Shown: positions 35,386-44,132 of the stretch, in pieces
Layout of the letters: each line of letters opens with the position of its first letter
Position numbering within the stretch: position 1 is the first letter of the stretch
Source: Gemmatimonadota bacterium
GTDB lineage: Bacteria > Latescibacterota > UBA2968 > GCA-2709665
Length of the DNA stretch: 64,000 bases
NCBI GenBank assembly: GCA_028873695.1
Contig: JAPPNU010000062.1
Span: 193,057-257,056 of the forward strand
Direction: 5' to 3'
Made by a program: the position numbers and the translations under genes
Notes under the pieces: model-generated
Seen by the model: the letters and a program-made list of their open reading frames with translations, nothing else
What the model was told of the DNA's origin: nothing
Database searches by the model: none

Positions 35386-36153
35386 TCACCCCGATCGGTT
35401 ATCGGAGTCTTCTTCGATACGCGTCCGAAGGTCCGCGCTGCTGGACAGAATGTGCTCCTCCATCGCTCGCTGCGCGGCTTCGGCATCGCGTTTCCGGATA
35501 GCGCGCAGGATTTTCCCGTGCTCCTCCACCGACATCCGCGCCCGTACCTCCGCAGTATGTGTTGCGGGTTCCTCCAGGCTGGCCCTGATCCATTCCTGCA
35601 GGTAATTGCGTATCATCACAAGGAGATTGCGGAGGATCGAATTCTGGGTCGCCCGGGCAACGGCCAGATGGAACTGGACGTCGAATTCCAGGAATTCGTC
35701 CGAGCGGTCGCGAGACGCTTCGATTCCCCGGATGGTCCGGTCGAGTTCCCGGAGGTCGGCTTCCGTAGCGCGCTCCGCGGCCAGGAATGCGTTCCGGGAT
35801 TCCAGCATAAGCCGGGTTTCGACGAGATCCGAAACTTCTTTCGGGTCCAGCAGCAGACCCCAGCTCAGGGATTTCTCCAGGTATCGGCCGGTATTGTCAC
35901 TCACGAACGTACCCTCGCCGACCCGGGCTTCCAGGATGCCCATCACGGCAAGCGTTCGGAGGGCTTCCCTGAGGGAGGTCCTGCCGACGTCGAACTGCTT
36001 GCAGAGGCTTCGTTCCGGCGGCAGCCGATCACCCGGTTTCAGCACGTCACGGGAGATCAGGTCGATGATCTGACCGACGATTTCGTCGCTGAGCGACGTG
36101 CGTCTGACGGGCGTCATCTGCTCGATTGCCTGGGAGTTCCGTTTTCGATTCAC
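35386..36153 (-). CDS. GntR-family transcriptional regulator (FadR/FCD subgroup)
   Basis: A 255-residue regulator with GTG start. The winged helix-turn-helix is at about residues 20-85 (PGDRLPPERSLCKQFDVGR, TSLREALRTLAVMGI). The C-terminal FCD effector domain follows, with the metal-binding type pattern of Asp and His residues (EFDVQFHLAVARATQN, RARMSVEEHGKIL, RAMEEHI). Such proteins bind organic acids or sugar acids. It is transcribed away from the C1 cluster that starts at 36685. A FadR-type operator (TGGTCTGACCA) lies between them at 36605, so it probably represses that cluster. Confidence 0.93.
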   Translation of the reverse strand: MNRKRNSQAIEQMTPVRRTSLSDEIVGQIIDLISRDVLKPGDRLPPERSLCKQFDVGRTSLREALRTLAVMGILEARVGEGTFVSDNTGRYLEKSLSWGLLLDPKEVSDLVETRLMLESRNAFLAAERATEADLRELDRTIRGIEASRDRSDEFLEFDVQFHLAVARATQNSILRNLLVMIRNYLQEWIRASLEEPATHTAEVRARMSVEEHGKILRAIRKRDAEAAQRAMEEHILSSSADLRTRIEEDSDNRSG

Positions 36154-36282
36154 GTGAATTTCTCTTTCAAATGATTCGGACTTCGTCAGGTTATAGAACT
36201 CTCCGCCCGGCCGCCCGACGAAGCAATCAGCTTTCAGTTAAAAGCAAAAAGCAAAAGGCGACAAAAACAAAGTCCCCTTTTT

Positions 36283-36380
36283 CCCAAATTCCCTGCCTAC
36301 GGCGTGTTCCTTTTGAAGCGACCAAAAGGAACCAAAAGTCGCCGCTGGGCGCGGGGCCTGCCTTATGCATGGCGCGAATA
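36283..36380. repeat. Extragenic repeat with hairpin, copy A
   Basis: A 62-base core (36283-36344) identical to 49522-49583. It contains a 10-bp hairpin, GTTCCTTTTG and CAAAAGGAAC around AAGCGAC. A second conserved block at 36349-36380 (GCGCGGGGCCTGCC, then TATGCAT) directly follows; in copy B that block is displaced by an insertion. Confidence 0.88.
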
Positions 36381-36592
36381 CCGATACAGGACCAACCTGA
36401 CACGCAGGCCTGCCAACGCCGGCGGATATTGTAAATCAGTGCGGGACGGAACAACGCGCCCTGCTCTGGAAGTTCTCGCGAGAAACTTCGCACTCGATAG
36501 CCGACTACCTTTTTGATAGCGAGACCTCTCCCCCGCCCGTTCGTTATGCCCGAAAGATTTCGCTTTACAATGATTCTCTTTTGGGTTAACCT

Positions 36593-36615
36593 TATATTTA
36601 AAATTGGTCTGACCA
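36593..36615 (+). promoter_or_regulatory. Putative promoter -10 and FadR-type operator of the C1 cluster
   Basis: TATATT at 36593-36598 is a plausible -10 box, though no good -35 was found at standard spacing. TGGTCTGACCA at 36605-36615 is a perfect TGGT-N3-ACCA inverted repeat, the form bound by FadR-subfamily GntR proteins, and the E. coli FadR site has the same core. Its place, just after the -10 and 69 bases before the first start codon, fits repression by the divergent GntR protein. Confidence 0.55.
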
Positions 36616-36684
36616 TCATCATAACAGTAAAAGAACGGACGGGGATTCCCGCTGTCAAGGGAAAACTTGCCGGAGGATGGCACG

Positions 36685-37314
36685 ATGGGTCGAACCGTCG
36701 ATATCGGAACGCGCATCGAACTGGTACCAATGGATCCGCATTTTCATGAAATCACGATCGGCCTTTACCGGAAGGAGCAGGACGGGACTCCCGTGCATCG
36801 CGTGCATACGTACAGCGCAAAGGCCGGGGCCGACCAGCGGATCGCATTCGTCTCCAACGCGATGGTGGCGCTTGGCGGAATGACGCAGACCCCCGACGGG
36901 CTGCTGCGGTTTCCGTGTGGAGAGGCCCACGAACCGGCATGCCGGCGCGTCTTTCTCGAAGCGTGCAAGCTGGCGTCCGGCGGTGAACTGGAGGCTCGTC
37001 CGCTCACGATCCTCGACAGGAAGTCCGGACTGAACGTCACCGTGTCGCGATCGGGCGAAGGCGAATACCGCGTACGCGCCGAAGGGGAGGGAGAAGCCGG
37101 CGCACGGAGGATTTCGGCGATTGCAAACGGGCTGGTCAAGCTTGGAGAGATGCAGTCCCTCAGTCCGGACACGGTTGCATTTTCGTGCGGACACGACCAC
37201 GACGCCGTTTTGGGACTGCTTCTGGTTCGGGCCCCGAACGTCCGGGCAGCGGTTCGCGAACAGGAGATGTCCGGCGCGCGCGGGGTCCTGGCGGCGCCCA
37301 GCCAGCAGCGGTAG
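36685..37314 (+). CDS. Unknown protein with two copies of an FxCGxxH domain
   Basis: A 209-residue soluble protein I do not recognise. The ATG at 36685 has GGAGGA nearby; a TTG 18 bases earlier is in frame but poorer. It is made of two similar halves of about 90 residues. Each has an Ile/Ala-rich helix (RIAFVSNAMVALGGM; RISAIANGLVKLGEM), then a strand ending in FPCGEAHE (about residue 75) or FSCGHDHD (about residue 165). The paired Cys and His could bind a metal or a corrinoid-linked substrate. It is the first gene after the operator and is followed by the methyltransferase gene after 46 bases, so it probably has a part in the C1 pathway. Confidence 0.7.
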   Translation: MGRTVDIGTRIELVPMDPHFHEITIGLYRKEQDGTPVHRVHTYSAKAGADQRIAFVSNAMVALGGMTQTPDGLLRFPCGEAHEPACRRVFLEACKLASGGELEARPLTILDRKSGLNVTVSRSGEGEYRVRAEGEGEAGARRISAIANGLVKLGEMQSLSPDTVAFSCGHDHDAVLGLLLVRAPNVRAAVREQEMSGARGVLAAPSQQR

Positions 37315-37360
37315 CGCCGGGGCGCTTCGAAAACGAGGTCTCAAACAGGAGAGTTGGAAT

Positions 37361-38407
37361 ATGAGGACTCAAACAGCGGGTCCGATGACGGGCCGGGAGC
37401 GGGTTCTGGCGGCGCTGGACAGAGAGCCGGTGGACCGGACGCCCGTATGCAATCCAACGTCGGTGGCGACCGTAGAGTTGATGGATCTCGTGGACGCGCC
37501 CTTTCCGCAGGCGAACCGCGACGCGGAACTGATGGCGCGCCTCGCCGCCACGGGCCATACCGAACTGGGGTTCGATTCGATTATGCCGGTGTTTACGATT
37601 ATCCAGGAGTCGTCCGCATTGGGCTGCAAGATCCAGTGGGAACAGAAAGACAACTGGCCCACGGTAAGGATGCGCGAGCCCATCTGGGAAGACGTGGACG
37701 ATATTCAGATTCCGCCGGACCTGCTCACACACCAGGATACGAAGTGCGTGCTGGACGCGATCCGGATACTGAAAAAGGAATACGGCGATAACGTGGCCAT
37801 CATCGGCAAGACAATGGGCCCCTGGTCGCTGGGATACCACTGCTTCGGGGTGGAGCCCTTTCTGCTCATGTCTCTGGACGACCCGGACAAGACCAAAGCA
37901 TGCCTGGACAGGATGAAGGAAGTGACCGTGGACTTCGGAGTGGCGCAGATCGAGGCGGGCGCCGACGCGCTCACGCTGCCCGATCACGCGACGGGCGACC
38001 TGGTCAGCGGGGAATACTACAAGCGGTATCTGCGCGACCTGCATATCGAGTTCGTGGAGCGGATCCCGATTCCGCTGATTCTGCACATCTGCGGTCGGAC
38101 CGTCGATCGCATGGAGTACATCGCGCAGACGGGGATGTCCGCATTCCATTACGACTCCAAGAACGAGCCGGGTGAGTCGATGGAGGCGGTGAAGGAGCGG
38201 ATCTCGCTGGTGGGCAACATCAACAATCCGGAAACGCTGTTTTCAAAAGGGCCGGAGGCCGTAAGGCAGGAGGTCTTCAGGAACCTGGACGCAGGCGTGC
38301 ATCTCGTGGGTCCGGAGTGCGCGATCCCGTTGCAGACGTCAATCGAAAACCTGAAGGAGATTCCCGGTGCGGTCCGGGACTGGCACCGGGAGATGCCGGC
38401 GGGATAG
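37361..38407 (+). CDS. UroD/MtaA-family corrinoid methyltransferase
   Basis: A 348-residue TIM-barrel protein of the uroporphyrinogen decarboxylase superfamily, in the branch that moves methyl groups to or from corrinoid proteins (MtaA, CmuA, veratrol-type O-demethylases). Zinc-type ligands are seen in LILHICGRT (His, Cys) and LVGPECAIP (Cys). GRERVLAALDREPVDRTPV is the typical start. AGGAGAG lies 8 bases upstream of the ATG; the frame is open further up as a shadow of the previous gene. The corrinoid protein gene follows after 15 bases, so the two should form a methyl-transfer pair. The methyl donor is unknown. Confidence 0.9.
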   Translation: MRTQTAGPMTGRERVLAALDREPVDRTPVCNPTSVATVELMDLVDAPFPQANRDAELMARLAATGHTELGFDSIMPVFTIIQESSALGCKIQWEQKDNWPTVRMREPIWEDVDDIQIPPDLLTHQDTKCVLDAIRILKKEYGDNVAIIGKTMGPWSLGYHCFGVEPFLLMSLDDPDKTKACLDRMKEVTVDFGVAQIEAGADALTLPDHATGDLVSGEYYKRYLRDLHIEFVERIPIPLILHICGRTVDRMEYIAQTGMSAFHYDSKNEPGESMEAVKERISLVGNINNPETLFSKGPEAVRQEVFRNLDAGVHLVGPECAIPLQTSIENLKEIPGAVRDWHREMPAG

Positions 38408-38422
38408 GGGGACAGGTACGCC

Positions 38423-39193
38423 ATGGCGGAAATTACCGATATCGTAAACGAATTCATCCGTGACGAAATCGAGGAGTTCCTCGAGCGGGAAGACGAACGG
38501 GAGCGGGCGATCGCCACGTTCGCCGGCGTCACTCCCGATATGCAGGCGATTGCGGCGGCCCTGATCGACGGCGACCATCACGAAGTGGATGCGTTGACGA
38601 AGGCCGCGCTGGATGCCGGCACCGGGGCGCTGGTGGTGATGGACGACGGGCTGATCGCGGGAATGGGCATCGTGGGGATCAAGTTCAGGGAAAACTTCAT
38701 CTTCGTGCCGGAAGTGCTGGCCTGCGCCCGGGCGATGAAGGCCGGGATGGCCTATATCGAACCCATTCTGTCCGCGTCGGGCATCGAACCCATCGGTACG
38801 GTCATCATGGGAACCGTAAAGGGCGACCTGCACGACATCGGAAAGAACCTCTGCATCATGATGCTTCGCGGCGCTGGGTTTGTCGTTCACGATCTGGGCG
38901 TGGACACGTCGGAGGACGAATTCATGGACGCCGTGGAGGAGCACGGCGCTCCGCTGCTGGGGATGTCGGCGCTGCTGACGACAACCATGCCCAATATGGG
39001 CAAAACGATCGAGGCGTTCATCGATGCGGACCTGCGTGAAGACGTGAAGATCATGGTAGGAGGCGCGCCCGTCACACAGGAATTCGCCGACGATATGGGA
39101 GCGGACGGTTACGGCAAGGATGCGATGGCGTGCGTGTCGCTGGCCAAGGACCTGCTCGAGGAGATGAAGGCAGAAAGCAACCTCAATGTATGA
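38423..39193 (+). CDS. Methyltransferase cognate corrinoid protein
   Basis: A 256-residue carrier of a cobalamin-type cofactor. The N-terminal helical cap domain covers about residues 35-120. The B12-binding Rossmann domain follows with the base-off/His-on signature GDLHDIGKN (D-x-H-x-x-G, His about residue 137) and further conserved GMSALLTTTMPNM and VMVGGAPV-like IMVGGAPVTQEF. It should take a methyl group from the upstream UroD-family enzyme. An extra N-terminal helix of 35 residues, rich in Glu (EIEEFLEREDERER), precedes the cap. The stop overlaps the next start as ATGA. Confidence 0.95.
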   Translation: MAEITDIVNEFIRDEIEEFLEREDERERAIATFAGVTPDMQAIAAALIDGDHHEVDALTKAALDAGTGALVVMDDGLIAGMGIVGIKFRENFIFVPEVLACARAMKAGMAYIEPILSASGIEPIGTVIMGTVKGDLHDIGKNLCIMMLRGAGFVVHDLGVDTSEDEFMDAVEEHGAPLLGMSALLTTTMPNMGKTIEAFIDADLREDVKIMVGGAPVTQEFADDMGADGYGKDAMACVSLAKDLLEEMKAESNLNV

Positions 39194-39477
39194 GACGGAA
39201 CGTGGACAAGATCGACAGGGAAGAATATCAGAAACGGCTGGACAGGATTACCGAGATGTTCGCCGGCATGGTCGCCCATGCCGATGAACTCTCAACCGTA
39301 CGGTGCCCTTACAAGAACCGTTTCGACGAGTGTACGGCCCAATTCGGCTGCAGGAATCAGCGGAAACCCCGTCCGGGCGGATCGCTGCTGATGTGCGGCG
39401 GGGACGACAAGCTGAACTACCGAAGCGCGTGGGAAACGGAGGCGAAACTGGGCGCGTTCGTCGGGAGTGACGAATAG
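39190..39477 (+). CDS. Small cysteine-containing protein of the C1 cluster
   Basis: A 95-residue protein whose ATG overlaps the corrinoid gene stop (ATGA). It has a helical N-terminus (REEYQKRLDRITEMFAGMV) and a compact Cys block: VRCPYKNRFDECTAQFGCRN, then LLMCGGDD. Four cysteines spaced C-x8-C-x6-C-x16-C could hold an Fe-S cluster or zinc. I do not know the family. Its placement between the corrinoid protein and its reductive activator suggests that it helps assembly or electron delivery. It is too conserved-looking and tightly coupled to be a chance frame. Confidence 0.75.
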   Translation: MRRNVDKIDREEYQKRLDRITEMFAGMVAHADELSTVRCPYKNRFDECTAQFGCRNQRKPRPGGSLLMCGGDDKLNYRSAWETEAKLGAFVGSDE

Positions 39478-39482
39478 AACGC

Positions 39483-41102
39483 ATGGGTACGATATCTCAC
39501 CACGGCAATCGGAGGGCTCTGGCAGCCGGGAAGACGATTTTCGACTACGCGGATGAACTGGCGGTGCAGGTGCCCACGTCATGCGGCCGCACCGGGGACT
39601 GTCACGAGTGTGTGGTTGAAATCGGGCGCGGGATGGACGCACTTCGGCCCCGAAACGACGCGGAGTCGTTCCTGAGAGGGAATTACCGTCTCGCGTGCCA
39701 GGCGGTGGTTGAAAATGACGGGACCGATATCGAGTTTTCTCCGTTGAGGCGCAAACCCAGGATTCTCTCACGTACCGTGGAAAAACCGCTCGATCCGGAC
39801 CCCCTGGTGACGCGCCGGGGGGACGTTGTTTATTATGACGGCGTCTCCGTGGACAGGTATCGCGGCCACATTTACGGCATCGCGATCGATCTGGGTACGA
39901 CAACAATCGTGATGGACCTGGTGGATCTGGCCACGGGCAGGAGCGTCCACGTGAGTTCGTTCGAGAACCCGCAGCGTTTCGGCGGCAGCGACGTGATGCA
40001 CCGCATCTCCTACGACGGTGAGTTTCAGGGCGAACTGCAGAATGCGGTCGTCAACGCGATCAACCACGAGATCCTCGAAACGGGACGTCGATTCGGATTT
40101 GTCCGCCGGGAAATCTACGAGATCGTTGTGGCGGGAAACTCGACGATGCGGGACATCCTCTTTAAACTGGACGTGCAGAGCATCGGCCAGAGACCGTACA
40201 AGTCCCGCGTGGAGCACGCTTTTCTCGAGGGCGCACGGGAGACGACTTCCCTGCTGGAGGGTCCCGGGAAACTGGGGCTGCGCGCCAATCCGCGGGCGAA
40301 AGTCTACGGGATGCCGCTGATCGCCAGCCACGTTGGGGCGGATACCGCGGCGGACCTCTTGGCGACCGAACTGACGTCTCAGGACGGTGTGGTGATGCTG
40401 GTCGACGTTGGGACAAATACCGAGGTGGTGGTGCGAGGCCCGGACCGGCTGCTCACCGCGTCGTGTCCGGCCGGGCCCGCGTTCGAGGGCGGGCTGGTCC
40501 GGTACGGGATGCCCGGTCATGAAGGCGCTATCGAGTCGATCCGGCGGGAAGACGACGGGTTCCATTACCGGACCATCGGAGACGTCGAACCGGAGGGAAT
40601 ATGCGGGTCCGGGCTGATCGATCTGCTCGCCGAACTCCGGAGACACGATCTCATGGCGCCGAAGGGAATGTTTGCGGACAGGTCCTTCGAGATCCCGGTT
40701 GTCCCCGATTACGGGATCACGCTGTCCCGCGAAGACGCCAGCAACCTGGCGCAGGCCAAGGCCGCGAATTTTTGCGGGCAGTTCATCCTGATGCGACACC
40801 TCGGGGTGGGGCCGGAAGATATCGACACGCTCTATCTGGCCGGGGGATTCGCGAACTACGTGAACGTCCGGAATGCAATCGAGATCGGGTTTCTTGCGCC
40901 GGTCGACGAAGAACGCGTGGTGAAGACGGGAAATGCGGCGGTCCAGGGGGCGCGGGAGGTGTTGCTTTCACGGGAAAAACGGGCGCACGTCGAGGCGCTG
41001 GTGAAAGATATCGAACATATCGAGCTCGAGACGACACCGGATTTCTTCGAGGTGTTCGTGGAAGGCTGCCAGTTCAAGCCGATGCCTTTTAAAACCGGTT
41101 AG
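39483..41102 (+). CDS. Reductive activator of corrinoid proteins (2Fe-2S ferredoxin + ASKHA domain)
   Basis: A 539-residue RACo-like protein that uses ATP to return oxidised Co(II) corrinoid to Co(I). The N-terminal 80 residues are a ferredoxin domain with CGRTGDCHEC and the fourth Cys in RLACQA. A linker is followed by an ASKHA ATPase (DUF4445 type): GIAIDLGTTTIVMDLVDL, VVAGNSTMRDILF, MLVDVGTNTEVVV, EGICGSGLIDLLAEL and DTLYLAGGFANYVN. It starts 5 bases after the small Cys gene. It serves the corrinoid protein two genes upstream. The 2Fe-2S type distinguishes it from the 4Fe-4S RamA of methanogens. Confidence 0.94.
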   Translation: MGTISHHGNRRALAAGKTIFDYADELAVQVPTSCGRTGDCHECVVEIGRGMDALRPRNDAESFLRGNYRLACQAVVENDGTDIEFSPLRRKPRILSRTVEKPLDPDPLVTRRGDVVYYDGVSVDRYRGHIYGIAIDLGTTTIVMDLVDLATGRSVHVSSFENPQRFGGSDVMHRISYDGEFQGELQNAVVNAINHEILETGRRFGFVRREIYEIVVAGNSTMRDILFKLDVQSIGQRPYKSRVEHAFLEGARETTSLLEGPGKLGLRANPRAKVYGMPLIASHVGADTAADLLATELTSQDGVVMLVDVGTNTEVVVRGPDRLLTASCPAGPAFEGGLVRYGMPGHEGAIESIRREDDGFHYRTIGDVEPEGICGSGLIDLLAELRRHDLMAPKGMFADRSFEIPVVPDYGITLSREDASNLAQAKAANFCGQFILMRHLGVGPEDIDTLYLAGGFANYVNVRNAIEIGFLAPVDEERVVKTGNAAVQGAREVLLSREKRAHVEALVKDIEHIELETTPDFFEVFVEGCQFKPMPFKTG

Positions 41103-41143
41103 AAGGAAGAAGGAAAAAGGAAGAAGGAAAAAGGAAGAAGGGT
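41102..41143. repeat. Purine-only tandem tract
   Basis: About three units of GAAGGAAAAAG(GAA) directly after the activator gene stop. All-purine strand; it could form a triplex or simply reflect slippage. Confidence 0.7.
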
Positions 41144-41448
41144 AGATAACTTTACTTTGTTTGGCGTCCGCAAGCGAGATCTCGTTGCATGAAACGATAA
41201 GAGCGGTGCGGAACGGAGCGCGACCCCGGTGTGGTGCGCCGCGGGCGTCTTGAGACCACTTCCTCCGCGCCATTGAATGAACCGACCCTGAGAAACTGGA
41301 ACATCGACGAATTGATCTCCCGAGGTTATGCGCTGTCGTTGTTTATGTAGGGGCAACCCTTGTGGTTGCCCGCGTCTCAGCGCCGACTTTCTGCGATCTG
41401 GTCCACGGTACGAATACGACTGCTGCGTAACAGGACAGGTATTTCCGC
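41103..41448. other. Intergenic region inside the C1 cluster
   Basis: 346 bases that split the cluster in two. It starts with an A/G-rich tandem tract (41102-41143, units like GAAGGAAAAAG) and near its end carries a hairpin related to the 49947 palindrome (41347-41370). No gene is visible. The second half of the cluster may have its own promoter here. Confidence 0.6.
41347..41370. repeat. Hairpin related to the GTAGGGGCGACC palindrome
   Basis: GTAGGGGCAACCC TTGT GGTTGCCC: an 8-bp stem GGGCAACC/GGTTGCCC with the same outer GTAGGGGC as the perfect palindrome at 49947-49976. Probably a variant of one repeat family. Confidence 0.65.
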
Positions 41449-43050
41449 ATGGCTGAAACTCTGGAAAAATCCAATCCTGACTGCGTCGAGGGTAAGAAGC
41501 GCACCCTCCGTTATCTGCTTGAGGAAACAGACGCGTTCGTTGTCTGCGTGGAACTGGTCAATTCCCGGGGCGTGATCACCGAGCGCCGCGGAAGCCGGGT
41601 TCTGGATCTCGCCCGGGCGCTTGCCGGCCACCCGGGGGTGCACGCGCTGAGCATCACGGACAATCCGGGCGGGAACGCCACGAACAGCCCGGACACGATG
41701 GGGGTCGACCTGTTGGGACGGGGACAGGAGGTGATCATCCACGTCTCGTGCAAGGACTGGAACCGGAACGCGTTGCTGAGCCGAGGATGGGAACTTGCGA
41801 GCGAGGGATTCGAAAACGTACTGGCGTTGTCGGGCGACTATCCCGCAAGCGGATATCATGGGCAGGCAGGCGGGGTGTTCGATACCGATTCGGTGGGTCT
41901 GTTGAAGATGTTCTCGGATATGAACTCCGGGATGCGCCTCGAAGGCGGCAGGGGCGATCAGGTCCTGAGGCCCACTCGCTTCTTCACTGGCGCCGTGGTC
42001 AACAACCACAAGCGGTATGAGCGCGAGGTGATGCCGCAATATTTCAAGCTGGCGAAAAAGATCCGGAACGGCGCCGGATTCATCATCAACCAGATTGGAT
42101 TCGACGCCCGCAAACAGGACGAACTGTTGAAGTACATGGCTCGTAGCGGCCTCCGTACGCCGGCGATCGCAAACGTGTACGTGCTGAGCCCCGCGTCGGC
42201 CAGGTTTTTCCATGCGGGAAATATCCCCGGCGTAATCGTCACCGACGCGCTGCTTGAACTCACGCAAAAGCACGCCCGTTCCCGTGACAGAGGCAAGGCC
42301 TTCTTCCTGGAGTTCGCCGCGAAGCAGTGCGCCATCGCCCGTGGTCTGGGGTATCGCGGGGTGTACCTTGGCGGGCACCTGAAGTTCGAGGACTATGCGA
42401 GAATCCTCGAGATCTTGGGCGGCTACGGAGACGGGGACTGGAGAGACTTCGTTTCCGGGAATCTCTTCCGGCAGCCGGAAGAGTTTTACTTCTTCGAACC
42501 TGACGAGGAAACCGGGCTGAGTTCGGACGAGGTCAGCCGCCACTACCTCCAATCAAAGCAGCCCGAGGTGTTGAGGGCCGCCAGGAGCGGGGTTTCCGCG
42601 AGCTACCGGATCAACCGCTTCATCCACGAACACGTATTTGAGAAGGATCGCCCGGCCTTCCGCATCGGCAGAAAGTTCTTCGAGGCCGTCGATCGCGCCG
42701 GAAGCGGAGTCCGCGGGGCCGTGCACGTCGCCGAGCAGGCGGTGAAGATTCCGGGATTCGACTGCCGGGACTGCGGCGATTGTTCGCTGCCGGATATCGC
42801 GTTTCTCTGTCCGGAGTCGCAGTGCGTCAAGAATCAGCGAAACGGCCCCTGCGGCGGGACCCGCCGGGGACTGTGCGAAGTGGGGGAGAAGGAATGCATC
42901 TGGTCGCTGGCCTACGAACGGCTCAAGGCGTACGGCGAGGAAGAGGCGATGCTGGATGGGCCGGTGGTCTTCAGAAACGGCGCCCTCAAAGGCACCAGCG
43001 CCTGGGCGAACGCGTTTCTGGAGCGGGACCACCATGCGCGCAGAGAATGA
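41449..43050 (+). CDS. Methylenetetrahydrofolate reductase with MTHFR_C cysteine domain
   Basis: A 533-residue fusion. Residues 20-330 correspond to the MetF TIM barrel that interconverts methylene-THF and methyl-THF (FVVCVELVNSRGV, SITDNPGGNATNSPD, NGAGFIINQIGFD). Residues 430-520 are the MTHFR_C domain, with eight cysteines in CRDCGDCSLPDIAFLC and CVKNQRNGPCGGTRRGLCEV, related to the MetV subunit of acetogens. Such forms pair with corrinoid-based methyl metabolism. Here it probably works in the oxidising direction, carrying methyl groups from the corrinoid path into the folate pool. The next gene starts 9 bases on. Confidence 0.9.
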   Translation: MAETLEKSNPDCVEGKKRTLRYLLEETDAFVVCVELVNSRGVITERRGSRVLDLARALAGHPGVHALSITDNPGGNATNSPDTMGVDLLGRGQEVIIHVSCKDWNRNALLSRGWELASEGFENVLALSGDYPASGYHGQAGGVFDTDSVGLLKMFSDMNSGMRLEGGRGDQVLRPTRFFTGAVVNNHKRYEREVMPQYFKLAKKIRNGAGFIINQIGFDARKQDELLKYMARSGLRTPAIANVYVLSPASARFFHAGNIPGVIVTDALLELTQKHARSRDRGKAFFLEFAAKQCAIARGLGYRGVYLGGHLKFEDYARILEILGGYGDGDWRDFVSGNLFRQPEEFYFFEPDEETGLSSDEVSRHYLQSKQPEVLRAARSGVSASYRINRFIHEHVFEKDRPAFRIGRKFFEAVDRAGSGVRGAVHVAEQAVKIPGFDCRDCGDCSLPDIAFLCPESQCVKNQRNGPCGGTRRGLCEVGEKECIWSLAYERLKAYGEEEAMLDGPVVFRNGALKGTSAWANAFLERDHHARRE

Positions 43051-43059
43051 GGGATACAG

Positions 43060-44106
43060 ATGAAACTGGAGGGCCGGGACGGCGAGTTCATCGTCATCGG
43101 TGAAAACATCCACACGACACGGGTTGTCCTGAGAAAGGGACGACTCGTTGTGAAGAATCCCGAAGGCCTGGAAGCCGTCCGTTATTACGACACCTGCAAG
43201 AGGCGGCGCTTCCTGACGATTCCCGACGATTTCAAGCGGACGCAGGATTACGAGGAAGGGCGCGTCAAGTACGTCAAAATCGCCGTGCAGTCGGCGATGT
43301 CCGGGCTTGCGTCGCAGGCGGACGAGGGGCTGGCGTATCTGCGCCGGATGGTCCAGCGCCAGGTGTATGCGGGCGCCGACTACCTTGACCTGAATGTCGA
43401 CGAGGTCTCACTACGCCTCGACGAGCAGAAAAAGGCCATGCGGTGGCTGGTGGGCGCCGTTCAGGAGGCAAGTCCCGTCCCGATATCCGTAGACTCATCC
43501 AACGTTGAGACGATCGGAGAGGGGCTCGCCGCCTGCGACGGAAGGGCTGGACGGCCGTTGCTGAACTCGGCCTCGCTGGAGCGTCTGGAGGCGCTGGACC
43601 TGGCCTTGCGGTTCAACGCCAGGGTTGTCGTGACGGCCGCCGGCGAAAGCGGGATGCCGCAGGACGCGGAGGGGCGTGTTGGGAACGCGTCCCGGATGGT
43701 GGACGCCGCGTTGTCCAGGGGGATCGCGATCGAGGACATTTTTGTGGACGCCCTGGTCTTTCCGATTTCCGTGGACGTCGGTTTCGGCAACCACTGCTTC
43801 GAGGCCATTCGCAGGCTTCGCGCGAAATTCGGGCCGGGGATTCACGTCACGGGCGGATTCAGCAACGTTTCTTTCGGGCTGCCGTGCCGGCGCCTGATTA
43901 ACGACGTGTTCACGATTCTGGCCGTCGAGGCCGGAGCGGACAGCGGGATTGTCGACCCGGTCGCGAGCAGCCCGGAACGTGTTTTCGCAATGGACCGGGA
44001 TACGGAACCGTACCGGCTCGCGGAAGCCATGCTTCTGGGCCGGGACCGCATGTGCAAGGCCTTTCTGCGTGCGTTTCGGAAGGGTGCGCTCGACGCTTAC
44101 CGTTAA
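43060..44106 (+). CDS. Methyltetrahydrofolate:corrinoid methyltransferase (pterin-binding)
   Basis: A 348-residue DHPS-like TIM barrel of the AcsE/MtgA/MetH pterin-binding family. Signature segments are FIVIGENIHTTR, GADYLDLNVDEVS, PISVDSSNVETI and GGFSNVSFGLPCRRLIND. Compared with the 262-residue AcsE it has about 70 extra residues near the N-terminus (GLEAVRYYDTCKRRRFLTI). It should move the methyl group between the corrinoid protein and THF, linking the UroD-type enzyme with the reductase upstream. A GATACAG stretch gives only a weak ribosome site; coupling to the previous gene (9-base gap) is likely. Confidence 0.92.
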   Translation: MKLEGRDGEFIVIGENIHTTRVVLRKGRLVVKNPEGLEAVRYYDTCKRRRFLTIPDDFKRTQDYEEGRVKYVKIAVQSAMSGLASQADEGLAYLRRMVQRQVYAGADYLDLNVDEVSLRLDEQKKAMRWLVGAVQEASPVPISVDSSNVETIGEGLAACDGRAGRPLLNSASLERLEALDLALRFNARVVVTAAGESGMPQDAEGRVGNASRMVDAALSRGIAIEDIFVDALVFPISVDVGFGNHCFEAIRRLRAKFGPGIHVTGGFSNVSFGLPCRRLINDVFTILAVEAGADSGIVDPVASSPERVFAMDRDTEPYRLAEAMLLGRDRMCKAFLRAFRKGALDAYR

Positions 44107-44132
44107 TTCATTGAGGAGGAGACGGGGAGGAG

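Larger units (their letters stand above)
36154..36684. other. Divergent regulatory region with a repeat
   Basis: 530 bases between the GntR gene and the C1 cluster. From 36230 to 36380 it holds an extragenic repeat shared with 49440-49783. From 36560 to 36640 it is A+T-rich with TATATT at 36593 and the operator at 36605. No cobalamin riboswitch could be seen. Confidence 0.65.

Noticed and set aside
36400..36684. Cobalamin riboswitch before the corrinoid cluster
   Set aside because: No B12-box-like GCCACTG element or fitting stem arrangement was found by eye.
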